NCBI GenBank assembly: GCA_009846685.1 | Contig: VWVY01000002.1 | Coordinates: forward strand, 310,001-374,000 | Direction of reading: 5' to 3' | DNA: 64,000 bases | Origin: Rhizobiales bacterium SYSU XM002 | GTDB taxonomy: Bacteria; Pseudomonadota; Alphaproteobacteria; Rhizobiales; Beijerinckiaceae | Shown here: piece by piece, positions 8,880 through 19,158 of the stretch | Layout: every line of letters starts with the position of its first letter | How positions within the stretch are numbered: position 1 is the stretch's first letter | Program-made: the position numbers and the translations under genes | Notes under the pieces: model-generated | Database searches by the model: none | Told to the model about the DNA's origin: nothing | What the model saw: the letters and a program-made list of their open reading frames with translations, nothing else

Positions 8880-8918
8880 TGTCGTCTCCCTCTTTTTTAC
8901 TTGTCTGTCCGGACCCGA

Positions 8919-8939
8919 CTGTCCGGGACAGATATCTGT
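8919..8939. promoter_or_regulatory. Overlapping inverted repeats upstream of the ABC operon
   Basis: Two overlapping dyads were read: ctgtcc-g-ggacag (8919-8931) and a perfect 12-base palindrome acagatatctgt (8928-8939). They lie 40-60 bases upstream of the binding-protein start and about 180 bases from apbC, where a repressor or activator of the importer would be expected. The bound protein is unknown. Confidence 0.4.
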
Positions 8940-9119
8940 TCCACTTTGCCAAGGAGTTTGTGGATTTGGCAATCGTGTTTATGGCCATCAGGCGAAAGAC
9001 TTCCTGTTTCCGGCGATCCACGTTCCGATACCGTTTCCTTGATCTCCGCCATTGACCGGGCGGGCGGGAACTTCATATCTGACCTGTTCATATGAGAAAG
9101 CCCGCCGAGAAAGCCCCCC

Positions 9120-10220
9120 ATGACCGACAAAACCGCCGTCCTCGCCGCCCTCGCTAAGGTTACGATGCCCGACGGGAAAACCAGTCTCGCCGGTTCGGGC
9201 GCGCTTTCGGAGATCGTGATCCATCAGGGCAAGGCTTACTTCTCGATTTCCGTCCCTGCGAGCGCTGTGGCTGCCTCCGAACCACTGCGCAAGGCGGCCG
9301 AGATCGCGGCGAAGGGCGTCGAGGGGATCGCCTCCGCACTGGTGACACTCACGGCCGAAAAAGCACCCCAACCGGCGGCTACCCAGAAGCCGGCGGCAGC
9401 CCCTGCTGGCGTGAAAACGGCGGTGGAAGGTGTCAGGCACATCATTGCGGTGGCAAGCGGCAAGGGCGGCGTCGGCAAGTCGACAACCTCGTGTAACCTC
9501 GCGCTTTCATTTGCCGCGATGGGACTCAAGGTTGGGGTCCTCGATGCCGATATCTACGGCCCCTCGATGCCGAAGCTCTTCGCCATCCACGGCCGCCCCA
9601 CGCTGGCGGGCGGTCGCGTGCTCAATCCGATGGAGGGCTACGGCGTCAAGGTCATGTCGATCGGCTTCCTCGTCGATGAGGAGGCGGCGATGATCTGGCG
9701 CGGGCCGATGGTGATCTCCGCGATCCAGCAGATGTTGCGTGAGGTCGCTTGGGGCGAACTCGACATTCTCGTCGTCGATATGCCGCCCGGCACGGGTGAC
9801 GCCCAGCTGACAATGGCGCAGAATGTGCCGCTTGCCGGCGCGGTTATTGTCTCGACGCCGCAGGATCTCGCGCTGATCGACGCGCGGCGCGGCGTGGCGA
9901 TGTTCCGCAAGGTCGAGGTGCCGATCCTCGGTGTCGTCGAGAACATGTCGACTTTTATCTGCCCGAGCTGTGGAACACGGCACGATATCTTCGGTCACGG
10001 CGGCGCGATGGCCGAGGCCGAGCGCATCGGCGTCCCGTTCCTTGGAGAGATTCCGCTGGCGATGACTATACGCGAGAAGTCCGATGCCGGGCTTCCGGTT
10101 GTTGTCAGCGAGCCCGAGGGGCCGCATGCCAAGGCCTATCGCGCCATCGCCGAGAAAGTGTGGTCGACATTGGCTTCGGGCGGCGTGCGCAAGGCCGGGC
10201 CGAGGATCGCTTTCGATTGA
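9120..10220 (+). CDS. apbC: Mrp/NBP35-family iron-sulfur cluster carrier ApbC
   Basis: Cytosolic ATPase that carries and inserts Fe-S clusters. Residues 1-75 form the DUF59/MIP18-like domain common in bacterial ApbC. An Ala/Pro linker (about 80-100) joins it to the P-loop domain. The deviant Walker A is SGKGGVGKST (113-122), switch I is LDADIYGPS, and VVDMPPGTGD (218-227) is the Walker B region. The cluster-bridging CxxC is Cys281-Cys284 in FICPSCG. All key residues are intact and the 366-residue length is typical. It is divergent from the ABC importer and stands alone. Confidence 0.95.
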   Translation: MTDKTAVLAALAKVTMPDGKTSLAGSGALSEIVIHQGKAYFSISVPASAVAASEPLRKAAEIAAKGVEGIASALVTLTAEKAPQPAATQKPAAAPAGVKTAVEGVRHIIAVASGKGGVGKSTTSCNLALSFAAMGLKVGVLDADIYGPSMPKLFAIHGRPTLAGGRVLNPMEGYGVKVMSIGFLVDEEAAMIWRGPMVISAIQQMLREVAWGELDILVVDMPPGTGDAQLTMAQNVPLAGAVIVSTPQDLALIDARRGVAMFRKVEVPILGVVENMSTFICPSCGTRHDIFGHGGAMAEAERIGVPFLGEIPLAMTIREKSDAGLPVVVSEPEGPHAKAYRAIAEKVWSTLASGGVRKAGPRIAFD

Positions 10221-10398
10221 CGCCCCGCGTCCATCGCAATTCTTCTATGCAATTTCCGCATGGCTGATATAAGGCAAACAACCAGATAGAGCAGGGGCGC
10301 CACCACGAAAAAGGTTGCCATTGCCCTTTGGTTCACTACAAATGCCACCGTGAGTTAAAGAGCGGGGGACGCCCGTCTTTGGTACACATGTTAAATGA

Positions 10399-11502
<1,104 letters not shown>

Positions 11503-11527
11503 TCGGATCGACTGGATTACGAATGGA

Positions 11528-11555
11528 AACGGCGGCCTTCGGGCCGCCGTTTTTT
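11528..11555 (+). terminator. Rho-independent terminator after the TRAP binding-protein gene
   Basis: A 10-bp stem, aacggcggcc/ggccgccgtt, closed by a ttcg tetraloop and followed by a run of T. It lies 26 bases after the stop at 11502. Confidence 0.9.
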
Positions 11556-11784
11556 GTTGGCCGTAAGTTACTTCAGATAATCGGCCCTGCGTGCTGCCGA
11601 GCACTTCCTCGTGTGCGGTATTCGCCCTCGTCGATCCCGGCGTTGCGCAGGGGGACCGGTGCCTCGGTGACCGACGGCTATCCCTGCCGTGTCTCAATCC
11701 AACGGCGGACCCGGTTGATATTCGCCTTCCGGCGCATTGGGTCTCGCGACGATCAGAAGCAGGGACATTTCCTGTAAACCTCAC

Positions 11785-11816
11785 AAAAAAAGCCCGGCGC
11801 TGAGACCGGGCTTTTC
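11785..11816 (-). terminator. Rho-independent terminator after dctM
   Basis: Read on the minus strand, the stem agcccgg/ccgggct is extended by A/T pairs and followed by seven T. It lies just beyond the dctM stop at 11832. Confidence 0.8.
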
Positions 11817-11831
11817 GTCGTCGAATTGCCG

Positions 11832-13688
11832 TTATTGCGGCTTGGGCGGTTCCAGCCCCGGGGGCGGGCCCGGCGGGGGCGTGAGGCCCGGCAGACCGCC
11901 GCCACCACCACCACCCGGCGGTGCGAGGCCCGGCAGGCCGCCCGGCGAATCGAGGCCCGGGATCGTGAGGTTCTTCAGCTGCTGCTCAATCACCTTCGGA
12001 TCGACCTTGGTCTGCTGGCCCTTATAGTGCAGCACCATCTGCGGGAAGATGATGACCAGCGCGACCATGATGCACTGGATCACGACGAACGGCACCGCGC
12101 CCCAGTAGATTTGTCCGGTGGTAACCGGAGCCATCTCCTTGTTGGTGATCTTGTCGAGATACGGAACCTTCGGCGCAACCGAGCGCAGGTAGAAAAGCGC
12201 GAAGCCGAAGGGCGGATGCATGAAGCTCGTCTGCATGTTGACGCCGAGGATGACGCCGAACCAGATGAGGTCGATCCCGAGCTTCTCCGCCGCCGGTCCG
12301 AGCAGCGGCACGACAATGAAGGCCAGCTCGAAGAAGTCGAGGAAGAAGGCCAGCAGGAACACCATCACGTTGACGACGATCAGGAAGCCCGCCTGGCCGC
12401 CCGGCAGCGAGAGCAGCAGTTCCTCAACCCATACATGGCCGTTCACGCCATAGAAGGTCAGCGAGAAGACGCGGGCGCCGACAAGGATAAACACCACGAA
12501 GGCGGAGAGCTTGGCCGTGGAGTCGAGCGCCTGCTTGACGAGATCGAGCGTCAGCCGGCGCTTGGCGATCGCGATCAGCATCGCGCCGGTCGCGCCCATC
12601 GCGCCACCTTCCGTCGGCGTCGCAAGGCCGATGAAGATCGTTCCGAGAACGAGGAAGATGAGCCCGAGCGGCGGCATCAGCACCATGATGACCTCGGTCG
12701 CGAGGCGCGACAGAAGGTTGAGCTTCATCAGCTTGTTCACGAGGGCCACAACATAGGCGGCGATCATCGACGCGAAGGCGGCGAGGATCATCTCGGAGCC
12801 CGGCTGCACATGGCCGACGAAATGCTCCTGCATGAAGTAGGTTGCCGCGACGGCGAGTGCGAGCATGACGATCAGCGAGAGGACGCCGCCGCCAAGCGTG
12901 CGGGCTTCCGTCGGCAGTGCCGGCGCCCACTGCGGTCGGAAGATCGTAACGAGGAACACATAGCCCGCATAGAGCAGCGACAGCACGATGCCCGGAATGA
13001 AGGCGCCTTCGTACATGTCGCCGACCGAACGGCCGAGCTGGTCCGCCATGACGATCAGCACAAGCGAGGGCGGAATGATCTGCGCGAGCGTGCCCGAAGC
13101 GGCGATGACGCCGGAGGCAAGCCGCCGATCGTAACCGTAACGCAGCATGATCGGCAGCGAGATGAGGCCCATCGAGATCACTGAGGCCGCGACGACACCC
13201 GTGGTCGCCGCAAGCAACGCACCGACGAAAATGACCGCATAGGCGAGGCCGCCACGCACCGGGCCGAACAACTGGCCGATGGTATCGAGAAGGTCTTCCG
13301 CCATGCCAGAACGTTCGAGCACGAGGCCCATAAAGGTGAAGAACGGGATCGCCAGCAGCACGTCATTGTTCATGATGCCGTAGATGCGTTCCGGAAGGGC
13401 CTGCAGGAAGTTCGGCACGAAAAGGCCCAACTCGATGCCGACGATGGCGAAGAGCAGGCCGCAGGCGGCGAGCGCGAAAGCGACGGGATAGCCGAGCAGC
13501 AGCATCGCCACGAGCGAGGCGAACATGATCGGCGCCATATAGTGCGTGATGAAACCGACAAACCCCGGCTTCACATCGGAAGCAAAGGCCGGTTCGGTGC
13601 CGAGAACGGCCGCGATGGCGACCAGACCTGCGAGAATGAGCGCGCTCTTGAAGGACGCAAGGCGCGAAAGCGGGAAACTCGAAAACAT
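11832..13688 (-). CDS. dctM: TRAP transporter large permease (DctM) with Gly/Pro-rich tail
   Basis: Large inner-membrane subunit of a TRAP importer, 618 residues, longer than the usual 425-450. The N-terminus adds a hydrophobic segment before the first DctM helices (YMAPIMFASLVAMLLLGYPVAFAL). Typical DctM segments are PFFTFMGLVLERSGMAEDLL, LAATTGVVAASVISMGLISLP, ASGTLAQIIPPSLVLIVMADQ and TPTEGGAMGATGAM. Sequence between about 260 and 330 supplies extra helices. The last 40 or so residues are a low-complexity tail with seven consecutive Gly and several PPG units, outside the transporter fold. The start has a gagg site. It follows dctQ by 29 bases. It probably serves the binding protein at 10414-11502 and possibly the paralog at 58528-59625. 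Confidence 0.92.
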   Translation of the reverse strand: MFSSFPLSRLASFKSALILAGLVAIAAVLGTEPAFASDVKPGFVGFITHYMAPIMFASLVAMLLLGYPVAFALAACGLLFAIVGIELGLFVPNFLQALPERIYGIMNNDVLLAIPFFTFMGLVLERSGMAEDLLDTIGQLFGPVRGGLAYAVIFVGALLAATTGVVAASVISMGLISLPIMLRYGYDRRLASGVIAASGTLAQIIPPSLVLIVMADQLGRSVGDMYEGAFIPGIVLSLLYAGYVFLVTIFRPQWAPALPTEARTLGGGVLSLIVMLALAVAATYFMQEHFVGHVQPGSEMILAAFASMIAAYVVALVNKLMKLNLLSRLATEVIMVLMPPLGLIFLVLGTIFIGLATPTEGGAMGATGAMLIAIAKRRLTLDLVKQALDSTAKLSAFVVFILVGARVFSLTFYGVNGHVWVEELLLSLPGGQAGFLIVVNVMVFLLAFFLDFFELAFIVVPLLGPAAEKLGIDLIWFGVILGVNMQTSFMHPPFGFALFYLRSVAPKVPYLDKITNKEMAPVTTGQIYWGAVPFVVIQCIMVALVIIFPQMVLHYKGQQTKVDPKVIEQQLKNLTIPGLDSPGGLPGLAPPGGGGGGGLPGLTPPPGPPPGLEPPKPQ

Positions 13689-13717
13689 CGGGGTAACCTC
13701 GAAGTGCGCGTTGCGGA

Positions 13718-14314
13718 TCAGGAACGGGTATCGGCCTGAGCGGCCTGCAGGAGGCGTTCCGCCTCCGCTTCCGCCGCGCCGTGATGGCCCACATGCGCAT
13801 GGGGGTCTTCCATCTCGCCTCGCAGGATGGCGATGCGCTTGATGAGTTCGGAAACGCCCTGGATCATCAACAGCACGAAGCCGAGCGGAACGAGAATCTT
13901 CGCCGGCCAGACCGTGAGGCCGCCGGCGTTCATCGAGGCTTCCCTGATCTCAAAGGAGCGGAGGAAGAACGGGATGCCGTGCCAGATCATGATCCAGGCG
14001 AAAGGCATCAGGAACAGCACATGGCCGATGACGTCGATCCAGTCGCGCGTTTTCTTCGAGAAATTGCTTGTGACGATATCGATGCGGATGTGCTCGTTCT
14101 TCAGGAACGTATAGGCCGCGCCGAGCATGAAGACGGCGCCGAAAAGATACCACTGCAACTCCAGCCAGGCATTCGAGCTTTCGTTGAACAGCTTGCGGAT
14201 GATGGCATTGCCGGTCGAGACGAGCACCGCCGCCAGAATGAGCCATTTGATGAACTGCCCGACGCGCGAATTCAGCGCGTCGATCGCGGCACTTAGTTTC
14301 AACAAGGTCTGCAC
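13718..14314 (-). CDS. dctQ: TRAP transporter small permease (DctQ)
   Basis: Four-helix small membrane subunit of 198 residues that stabilises DctM. Hydrophobic segments are at about 20-40, 55-75, 95-115 and 140-160, with the DctQ signature SNAWLELQWYLFGAVFMLGAAY and NEHIRIDIV. The GTG at 14312-14314 is preceded by gggag and gives the expected N-terminus. A charged, His-rich cytoplasmic tail (about 165-198) follows the last helix. It is first of the dctQM pair on the minus strand. About 230 bases without a gene separate it from the EamA gene. Confidence 0.9.
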   Translation of the reverse strand: MQTLLKLSAAIDALNSRVGQFIKWLILAAVLVSTGNAIIRKLFNESSNAWLELQWYLFGAVFMLGAAYTFLKNEHIRIDIVTSNFSKKTRDWIDVIGHVLFLMPFAWIMIWHGIPFFLRSFEIREASMNAGGLTVWPAKILVPLGFVLLMIQGVSELIKRIAILRGEMEDPHAHVGHHGAAEAEAERLLQAAQADTRS

Positions 14315-14544
14315 ACCGCTCTCCCCAAGCGTTCTGCCCGACCGGGTATCCGGTTCTTCGGGCTATTCATGCATTGTCTTTCCGGCGGTTCCTGTCGAAA
14401 CCGACGATGATGACGCTCTTGCACAGCATCCGGTGGCGAACAACGTCACCAGTCATCCCCAATCATCATATTAGCTATGCGAAAATGCGATGGCTGAACT
14501 TGCGCTGCGTGGAAAATTCACGGGTTTTGAATGAAATGCAAGCC

Positions 14545-15426
14545 CTATTGCGTCTTTTGTCGAATGCGCTCGCGATGCAGCGTGTAAAGACCGCTTGCGC
14601 CGATCAGCGCAATGCCTGCCAGCGCGGCAGGGGTGGGCCAATCTCCGAAGACGAGGATGCCAAGCAGGACGGCCCAGATGATCACGACATAGCGGAACGG
14701 GGAGACCACCGAGAGCTCTGCATCCCGGCAGGCGGCGACGATCGAGTAGTTCCCCAGAGCGACGAATAGCGCCGCTGCGGCGATGATCAGCGCCAGCTGC
14801 GGCGTGATCGGCCGCCAGCCTTCGCCGAACAGCGAGAGCACGATCCCGGCCAGCGTTGTGCCGATGATGCTCATCAGCGCGATGACTGCGGTCGGCACAT
14901 CGAGAGGCAGGCGCCGGGTGGTGATGTCGCGGGCCGCGACGCCGAAGACCGACGCGAAGGCAAGCAGCAGGGCGAACAGCGGGAAGGCGCCGTCGCCGGG
15001 GCGGACCACGAGCAACATGCCGAGAAACCCGACGACCACCGCGCTCCAGCGGCGCCACCCCACCTTCTCTCCGAAGAAGATCATCGACAGGGCCGTGATC
15101 AGGAGTGGCGCCAGCATCAGGATCGCGGTGATCTCCGCCAGCGGCATGAAGCCGAGCGCGGTGATGAACGCGGCCGCGATGGCGGCTTCCAGGGCCCCGC
15201 GGCCGAGCATCGGCGGTCGCAGCACAAGGTTGAGCTTCCCGAGCGCGCCCGACTGGCGGAGCCAGACCGCCATGATGGTAAGGCCGAAGAGGCCCCGCAC
15301 GGCCATGATCTGCCCCGCATCCCAATGGACCCGCGCCATCTTCACCAGCGTATCGTTGATGACGAATAGCCCCATAGCGAGCATCATCGCCACGATGCCA
15401 CGCAGGTTCTTCTGAGCTTGGGACAC
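14545..15426 (-). CDS. EamA/DMT-family transporter
   Basis: Inner-membrane drug/metabolite transporter superfamily protein, about 293 residues with ten helices in two EamA repeats (about 1-135 and 145-285). Segments such as GLFVINDTLVKMARVHWDAGQIMAVRG and the repeat-two end SPFRYVVIIWAVLLGILVFGDWP are typical. The GTG at 15424-15426 was chosen because aagga lies five bases upstream and the first helix then starts normally. An in-frame GTG at 15573 would add 49 residues not typical of the family. Substrate unknown; exporters of metabolites or amino acids are common in the family. Confidence 0.85.
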   Translation of the reverse strand: MSQAQKNLRGIVAMMLAMGLFVINDTLVKMARVHWDAGQIMAVRGLFGLTIMAVWLRQSGALGKLNLVLRPPMLGRGALEAAIAAAFITALGFMPLAEITAILMLAPLLITALSMIFFGEKVGWRRWSAVVVGFLGMLLVVRPGDGAFPLFALLLAFASVFGVAARDITTRRLPLDVPTAVIALMSIIGTTLAGIVLSLFGEGWRPITPQLALIIAAAALFVALGNYSIVAACRDAELSVVSPFRYVVIIWAVLLGILVFGDWPTPAALAGIALIGASGLYTLHRERIRQKTQ

Positions 15427-15652
15427 GGTCGTCCTTGCGGGAAAGCCGGCAGCGACGTCAGCCCGCGCCTGCCGGATGTCGATGGAACTGTTCCGGACAA
15501 TGGCTACATGCCGACACCCGAGGCCGCAACTCATTCCGTCAGGAAATTCGTTCCGGAATCGAACCGAAATCACGGTGATCCCGGATATTTTAACAAGTGT
15601 TTAAGGTTACCATGATGGAATGTCTACGAGATGACATTCGGATTCTGTGGGC

Positions 15653-17431
15653 ATGATCGGCAATCTCAAGTTGATTCTGGGCGGCAAGGCTCGTGCAAAG
15701 ACCGTTGCTGAAGAGGCAGCCGGACCGTCGATCGAGCCCACGGGCATTGCCGCGCTTGATGCAGACGCCGCATCATCAACGGAAGAGCTTGCCGAGGCGC
15801 TGGACCTATTCAATCAGGACATCTCGCGCATCGTGAAGAATCTCGACACCGAAATCCTACGCGCGCGCGATCACTCCGTCGAGGCCGGAAAGCATCTTGG
15901 TTCGGTGCAGGAGAGCATGGGTACGCTTGTCAACGCGAGCGAGAAGATCAACGTCGAAATCGCCGGGGTGGCGCAATCGGCCGACGAGCTCAATGCCGCC
16001 GCGGACGAGATCACCAAGACGGTGAAGGGCGTGCAGGATCGCGCCGCCTCGACGCTGGTCTCGGCCGACAGCTCCGCAATCCAGATCGAAGGGCTCGGGC
16101 AGGCCGTGCAGCACATCGGCTCGCTCCTCAACTCGATCAGCGAGATCGCCACGCGCACAAACCTGCTTGCCCTCAACGCGACCATCGAGGCTGCCCGCGC
16201 CGGGGAGGCCGGTCGGGGTTTCGCGGTCGTCGCCGGCGAGGTCAAGGCACTCTCTGTCGCTGCCGCGCAATCGGTTGGCGCCATCCGCGCCCGGATGGAG
16301 GAATTGCAGGCGGCATCGCAGAACGCCATCGCCAACATGCATTCGATCCGTGAGGAAATCGGTGGGCTGACGCCGATCTGCGATCAGATCGCGAATTCCG
16401 CGCAGACGCAGCGCCACGCGATCGGCGATCTCGCCGGCCGGATGCACAATGCGCAAGCCGCAACCCGCGAAGTCAGCGATGCCGTGCGCTCGGTCGAGGA
16501 TGTCACCGCGAGTGCCGCCGCCGTCAGCCGCACCGCAGCCGACCTCTCGGTCAATGCCTCGCATGAAGCGGAAGATCTCGAACGCCGCGTCGTGACGATC
16601 CTGCGGACAATTCCCGCCGCTGACCGCCGCCGCTTCGAGCGCTTCCCCATCGACCTGCCGGTACGTGTCAATGTCGGCGGGCAGATGCTCGCTTGCCGCT
16701 CGTTCGATGTCAGCGAAGGCGGTATCCTGATCAAGCTACCCGAAAAGGCCAAACTGGATTCCGGTTTGACCTACGATTCCGAAATCAGCCGCATCGGCAA
16801 TGTCCGGTTGCGCGTGGTCGGCCATTCGGCTCTCGGTGTGCACTGCGCCTTTATCGATATTTCGAACAGTGCCAAGGAGGCTCTCGGGGCCACGCTCGAA
16901 GCGTTTCGCAAGGAAAACCAGCCGCTGATCGATCGCGCGCAGGCGTTCGCCGGTCAGGTCTCGGAAGCCATCGAGGCCGAATTGCAGGCCGGGCGGCTCA
17001 GCGTCGCAAGCCTGTTCGATACCGATTATCAGCCACTGCCGAACACCGATCCTGTGCAGTTGCGGACCAAATATCTCGACCGTTTCGAGCAGATCCTGCC
17101 GCCGATCTATGAGGCGATGCTTGTCACCGATTCGAATATGGTCTTCTGCCTCGCAGTTGATCGCAACGCCTATATTCCGGTGCATATCCGCAAGTTCAGC
17201 CAGCCGCAGCGGCCGGGCGAACGCGCCTGGAACCATGCCAACGCGCGCAATCGCCGGATTTTCGACGATCGTGCCGGTCTTCTGGCAGCGCGGCTGATGC
17301 GCCCCTTCCTGATCCAGTCCTACAACCGCGACATGGGTAACGGCGTTTTCGTGCCGATGAAGGAAATCGATGCGCCGTTGACCATTGCCGGTCGCCATTG
17401 GGGTGGCGTGCGCATGGCTTACAAGATCTGA
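15653..17431 (+). CDS. Soluble methyl-accepting chemotaxis-type protein with PilZ and C-terminal sensory-like domain
   Basis: Cytoplasmic receptor-like protein of 592 residues without membrane segments. Residues about 45-310 form an MCP signalling coiled coil whose tip reads [20 protein letters not shown], so it should bind CheA and CheW. A PilZ domain follows at about 320-415 with both cyclic-di-GMP motifs intact: RRRFERF, and DVSEGG. The last 130 residues (from about DYQPLPNTDP to WGGVRMAY) form the alpha/beta domain that ends many alphaproteobacterial soluble receptors (FLIQSYNRDMGNGVF, APLTIAGRHWGG). The ATG at 15653 is preferred to an in-frame GTG six bases earlier. It lies 3.4 kb before the che cluster, with unrelated genes between. 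Confidence 0.88.
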   Translation: MIGNLKLILGGKARAKTVAEEAAGPSIEPTGIAALDADAASSTEELAEALDLFNQDISRIVKNLDTEILRARDHSVEAGKHLGSVQESMGTLVNASEKINVEIAGVAQSADELNAAADEITKTVKGVQDRAASTLVSADSSAIQIEGLGQAVQHIGSLLNSISEIATRTNLLALNATIEAARAGEAGRGFAVVAGEVKALSVAAAQSVGAIRARMEELQAASQNAIANMHSIREEIGGLTPICDQIANSAQTQRHAIGDLAGRMHNAQAATREVSDAVRSVEDVTASAAAVSRTAADLSVNASHEAEDLERRVVTILRTIPAADRRRFERFPIDLPVRVNVGGQMLACRSFDVSEGGILIKLPEKAKLDSGLTYDSEISRIGNVRLRVVGHSALGVHCAFIDISNSAKEALGATLEAFRKENQPLIDRAQAFAGQVSEAIEAELQAGRLSVASLFDTDYQPLPNTDPVQLRTKYLDRFEQILPPIYEAMLVTDSNMVFCLAVDRNAYIPVHIRKFSQPQRPGERAWNHANARNRRIFDDRAGLLAARLMRPFLIQSYNRDMGNGVFVPMKEIDAPLTIAGRHWGGVRMAYKI

Positions 17432-17457
17432 CCGCCGCGCGGGATCTGATCACGACG

Positions 17458-17967
17458 ATGCAGCCTTTTCCCGGCTTCCGCTGGTATTTCGCCTACGGCT
17501 CGAACATGAACCCCGCCCGCCTTTTCGGTGAGCGGATGGTCGGTAACGGCATTGCACATGGTCGTCGGCTCGCGGCGTCGCTGCCGGGCTGGCGGCTCGC
17601 GTTCAACAAACCTTGGTCACGGTTCGACGGGGCGGGGGCCGCGAATATCGTGCGGGAAGAGGCTGCGATCGTTTGCGGCACGATCAATGAACTGCCGGAT
17701 GCCGGCTTCGAGGTGCTCGATCGCTACGAGGGTGTCGCCGGCGGGCATTATTTCCGCGCGGAGGTGACGGTCCTGGATGAGGAGGGGCGGATGACCCCGG
17801 CGATCACCTATGTCTCGCAATACCGCCTGACTGACGGGTTGAACCCGGCCTGCGCCTATCTCGCGCACCTCCTGGCGGGCCGTGACCTGCTCCCCCCGGC
17901 GTACTACGAAGCCCTCGCGCGCATGCCCTGTATCGCCGATATCGAGGAGAAGCCGCTGCGGCCCTAA
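17458..17967 (+). CDS. Gamma-glutamylcyclotransferase-like protein
   Basis: GGCT-fold protein of 169 residues. The phosphate-loop signature [12 protein letters not shown] is at the N-terminus (about 10-21), and the catalytic Glu region is present as EVLDRYEGV. The family splits gamma-glutamyl peptides or amines to 5-oxoproline, although many members have unknown substrates. The ATG at 17458 is 27 bases after the upstream stop. The frame is open further 5' but lacks family similarity there. Its stop overlaps the convergent moaA stop by four bases. Confidence 0.85.
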   Translation: MQPFPGFRWYFAYGSNMNPARLFGERMVGNGIAHGRRLAASLPGWRLAFNKPWSRFDGAGAANIVREEAAIVCGTINELPDAGFEVLDRYEGVAGGHYFRAEVTVLDEEGRMTPAITYVSQYRLTDGLNPACAYLAHLLAGRDLLPPAYYEALARMPCIADIEEKPLRP

Positions 17968-18992
17968 CCGCCGGTGACGCTCATGTGGCGGCCCACGGCC
18001 GGCTGGCGCGTGCGGCGGTCGATCACGAAATCATGACCGCGCGGCTTGCGTGAAATCGCTTCGTCGATGGCCTGCATCAGCACTTCGTCACTCTCGCTCG
18101 CGCGCAGCGGCTTGCGCAGGTCCGCGGCGTCTTCCTGCCCGAGGCACATGAAGAGGGTGCCGGTACAGGTGAGGCGAACGCGATTGCAGCTCTCGCAGAA
18201 ATTATGCGTCAGCGGCGTGATGAAGCCGATCCTGCCGCCGGTCTCCTTCGCGGAAACATAGCGGGCTGGTCCGCCGGTCCGATACGGAATATCCTCCAGC
18301 GTGAACTCCTGCGCGAGCCGGGTCCGCACCTCGCTGAGCGGGAGATACTGGTCGGCCCGCTGCCCCTCGATCTCGCCGAGCGGCATCACCTCGATGAAGG
18401 TGATGTCCATGTCGCGGCCATGCGCCCAGCGGATCATCGCGGCGAGTTCGTCCTCGTTGAAACCCTTGAGGGCGACGGCGTTGATCTTGACCTTCAACCC
18501 TGCCGCCTGTGCGGCGTCGATGCCGGCGAGAACCTTGTCGAGCGAGCCCCAGCGGGTGATGGCGCGGAACTTCTCCGCATCGAGCGTGTCGAGCGAGACA
18601 TTGATCCGGCGCACACCGCAATCGTAAAGCTCGTGCGCGAGGCGGGCAAGTTGCGAACCGTTGGTCGTCACGGTCAACTCGTCGAGCGCGCCTGCTTCGA
18701 GGTGGCGGGAAAGCGAGCGGAACAGTGTCATGATGTCGCGCCGCACGAGTGGCTCGCCCCCCGTGATCCGCAGCTTGCGCACGCCGCGCCGCACGAAGGC
18801 GGAACACAGCCGGTCCAACTCCTCGAGGCTCAGGAGATCGGCCTTGGGCAGGAAGGTCATGTTCTCGCCCATGCAATAGGTGCAGCGGAAGTCGCAGCGA
18901 TCGGTCACGGAGACGCGGAGATAGGTGACGGCGCGCCCGAACGGATCGACGATCACGTCGCTTCCTTTCCGGGGCAGGGAAAACTCGGTCAT
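17964..18992 (-). CDS. moaA: GTP 3',8-cyclase MoaA (molybdenum cofactor biosynthesis)
   Basis: Radical SAM enzyme that starts molybdopterin synthesis by converting GTP to 3',8-cyclo-dihydro-GTP. The N-terminal cluster is Cys33-Cys37-Cys40 in [11 protein letters not shown]. The C-terminal GTP-binding cluster is Cys266, Cys269 and Cys283 in [19 protein letters not shown]. The protein ends in the GG doublet required for activity. The GGEPLVR and NGSQLARLA segments are also standard. The 342-residue length is normal. No other moa gene is seen nearby, so the pathway is dispersed. Confidence 0.97.
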   Translation of the reverse strand: MTEFSLPRKGSDVIVDPFGRAVTYLRVSVTDRCDFRCTYCMGENMTFLPKADLLSLEELDRLCSAFVRRGVRKLRITGGEPLVRRDIMTLFRSLSRHLEAGALDELTVTTNGSQLARLAHELYDCGVRRINVSLDTLDAEKFRAITRWGSLDKVLAGIDAAQAAGLKVKINAVALKGFNEDELAAMIRWAHGRDMDITFIEVMPLGEIEGQRADQYLPLSEVRTRLAQEFTLEDIPYRTGGPARYVSAKETGGRIGFITPLTHNFCESCNRVRLTCTGTLFMCLGQEDAADLRKPLRASESDEVLMQAIDEAISRKPRGHDFVIDRRTRQPAVGRHMSVTGG

Positions 18993-19158
18993 TACGCTTC
19001 TCTCCGGCGACAGCGCCTGTTGGGCTGCAATTTGCCCTCTTCAGGATCAAAAACAAGGGGCCAGATCAACAGGCAAAGGTCAACTCGGGGCGTGAATGCG
19101 CGTTTGGCCCTTGAATTTCGCGGTCGGGCCGGCAATTCAGGAGCAAAGGAAAAGGCCG

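Larger units (their letters stand above)
11503..11831. other. Intergenic region with two convergent terminators, no gene seen
   Basis: This 329-base stretch separates the TRAP binding-protein gene from the convergent dctM. It contains one terminator for each side and about 230 bases between them with no credible coding sequence, RNA or repeat. Confidence 0.6.

Noticed and set aside
11826-13184. Long open frame antisense to dctM
   Set aside because: Charged low-complexity translation without any motif; the opposite strand encodes a clear DctM.
18993-19158. Molybdenum-cofactor riboswitch upstream of moaA
   Set aside because: The gap is short and no matching paired elements were seen.
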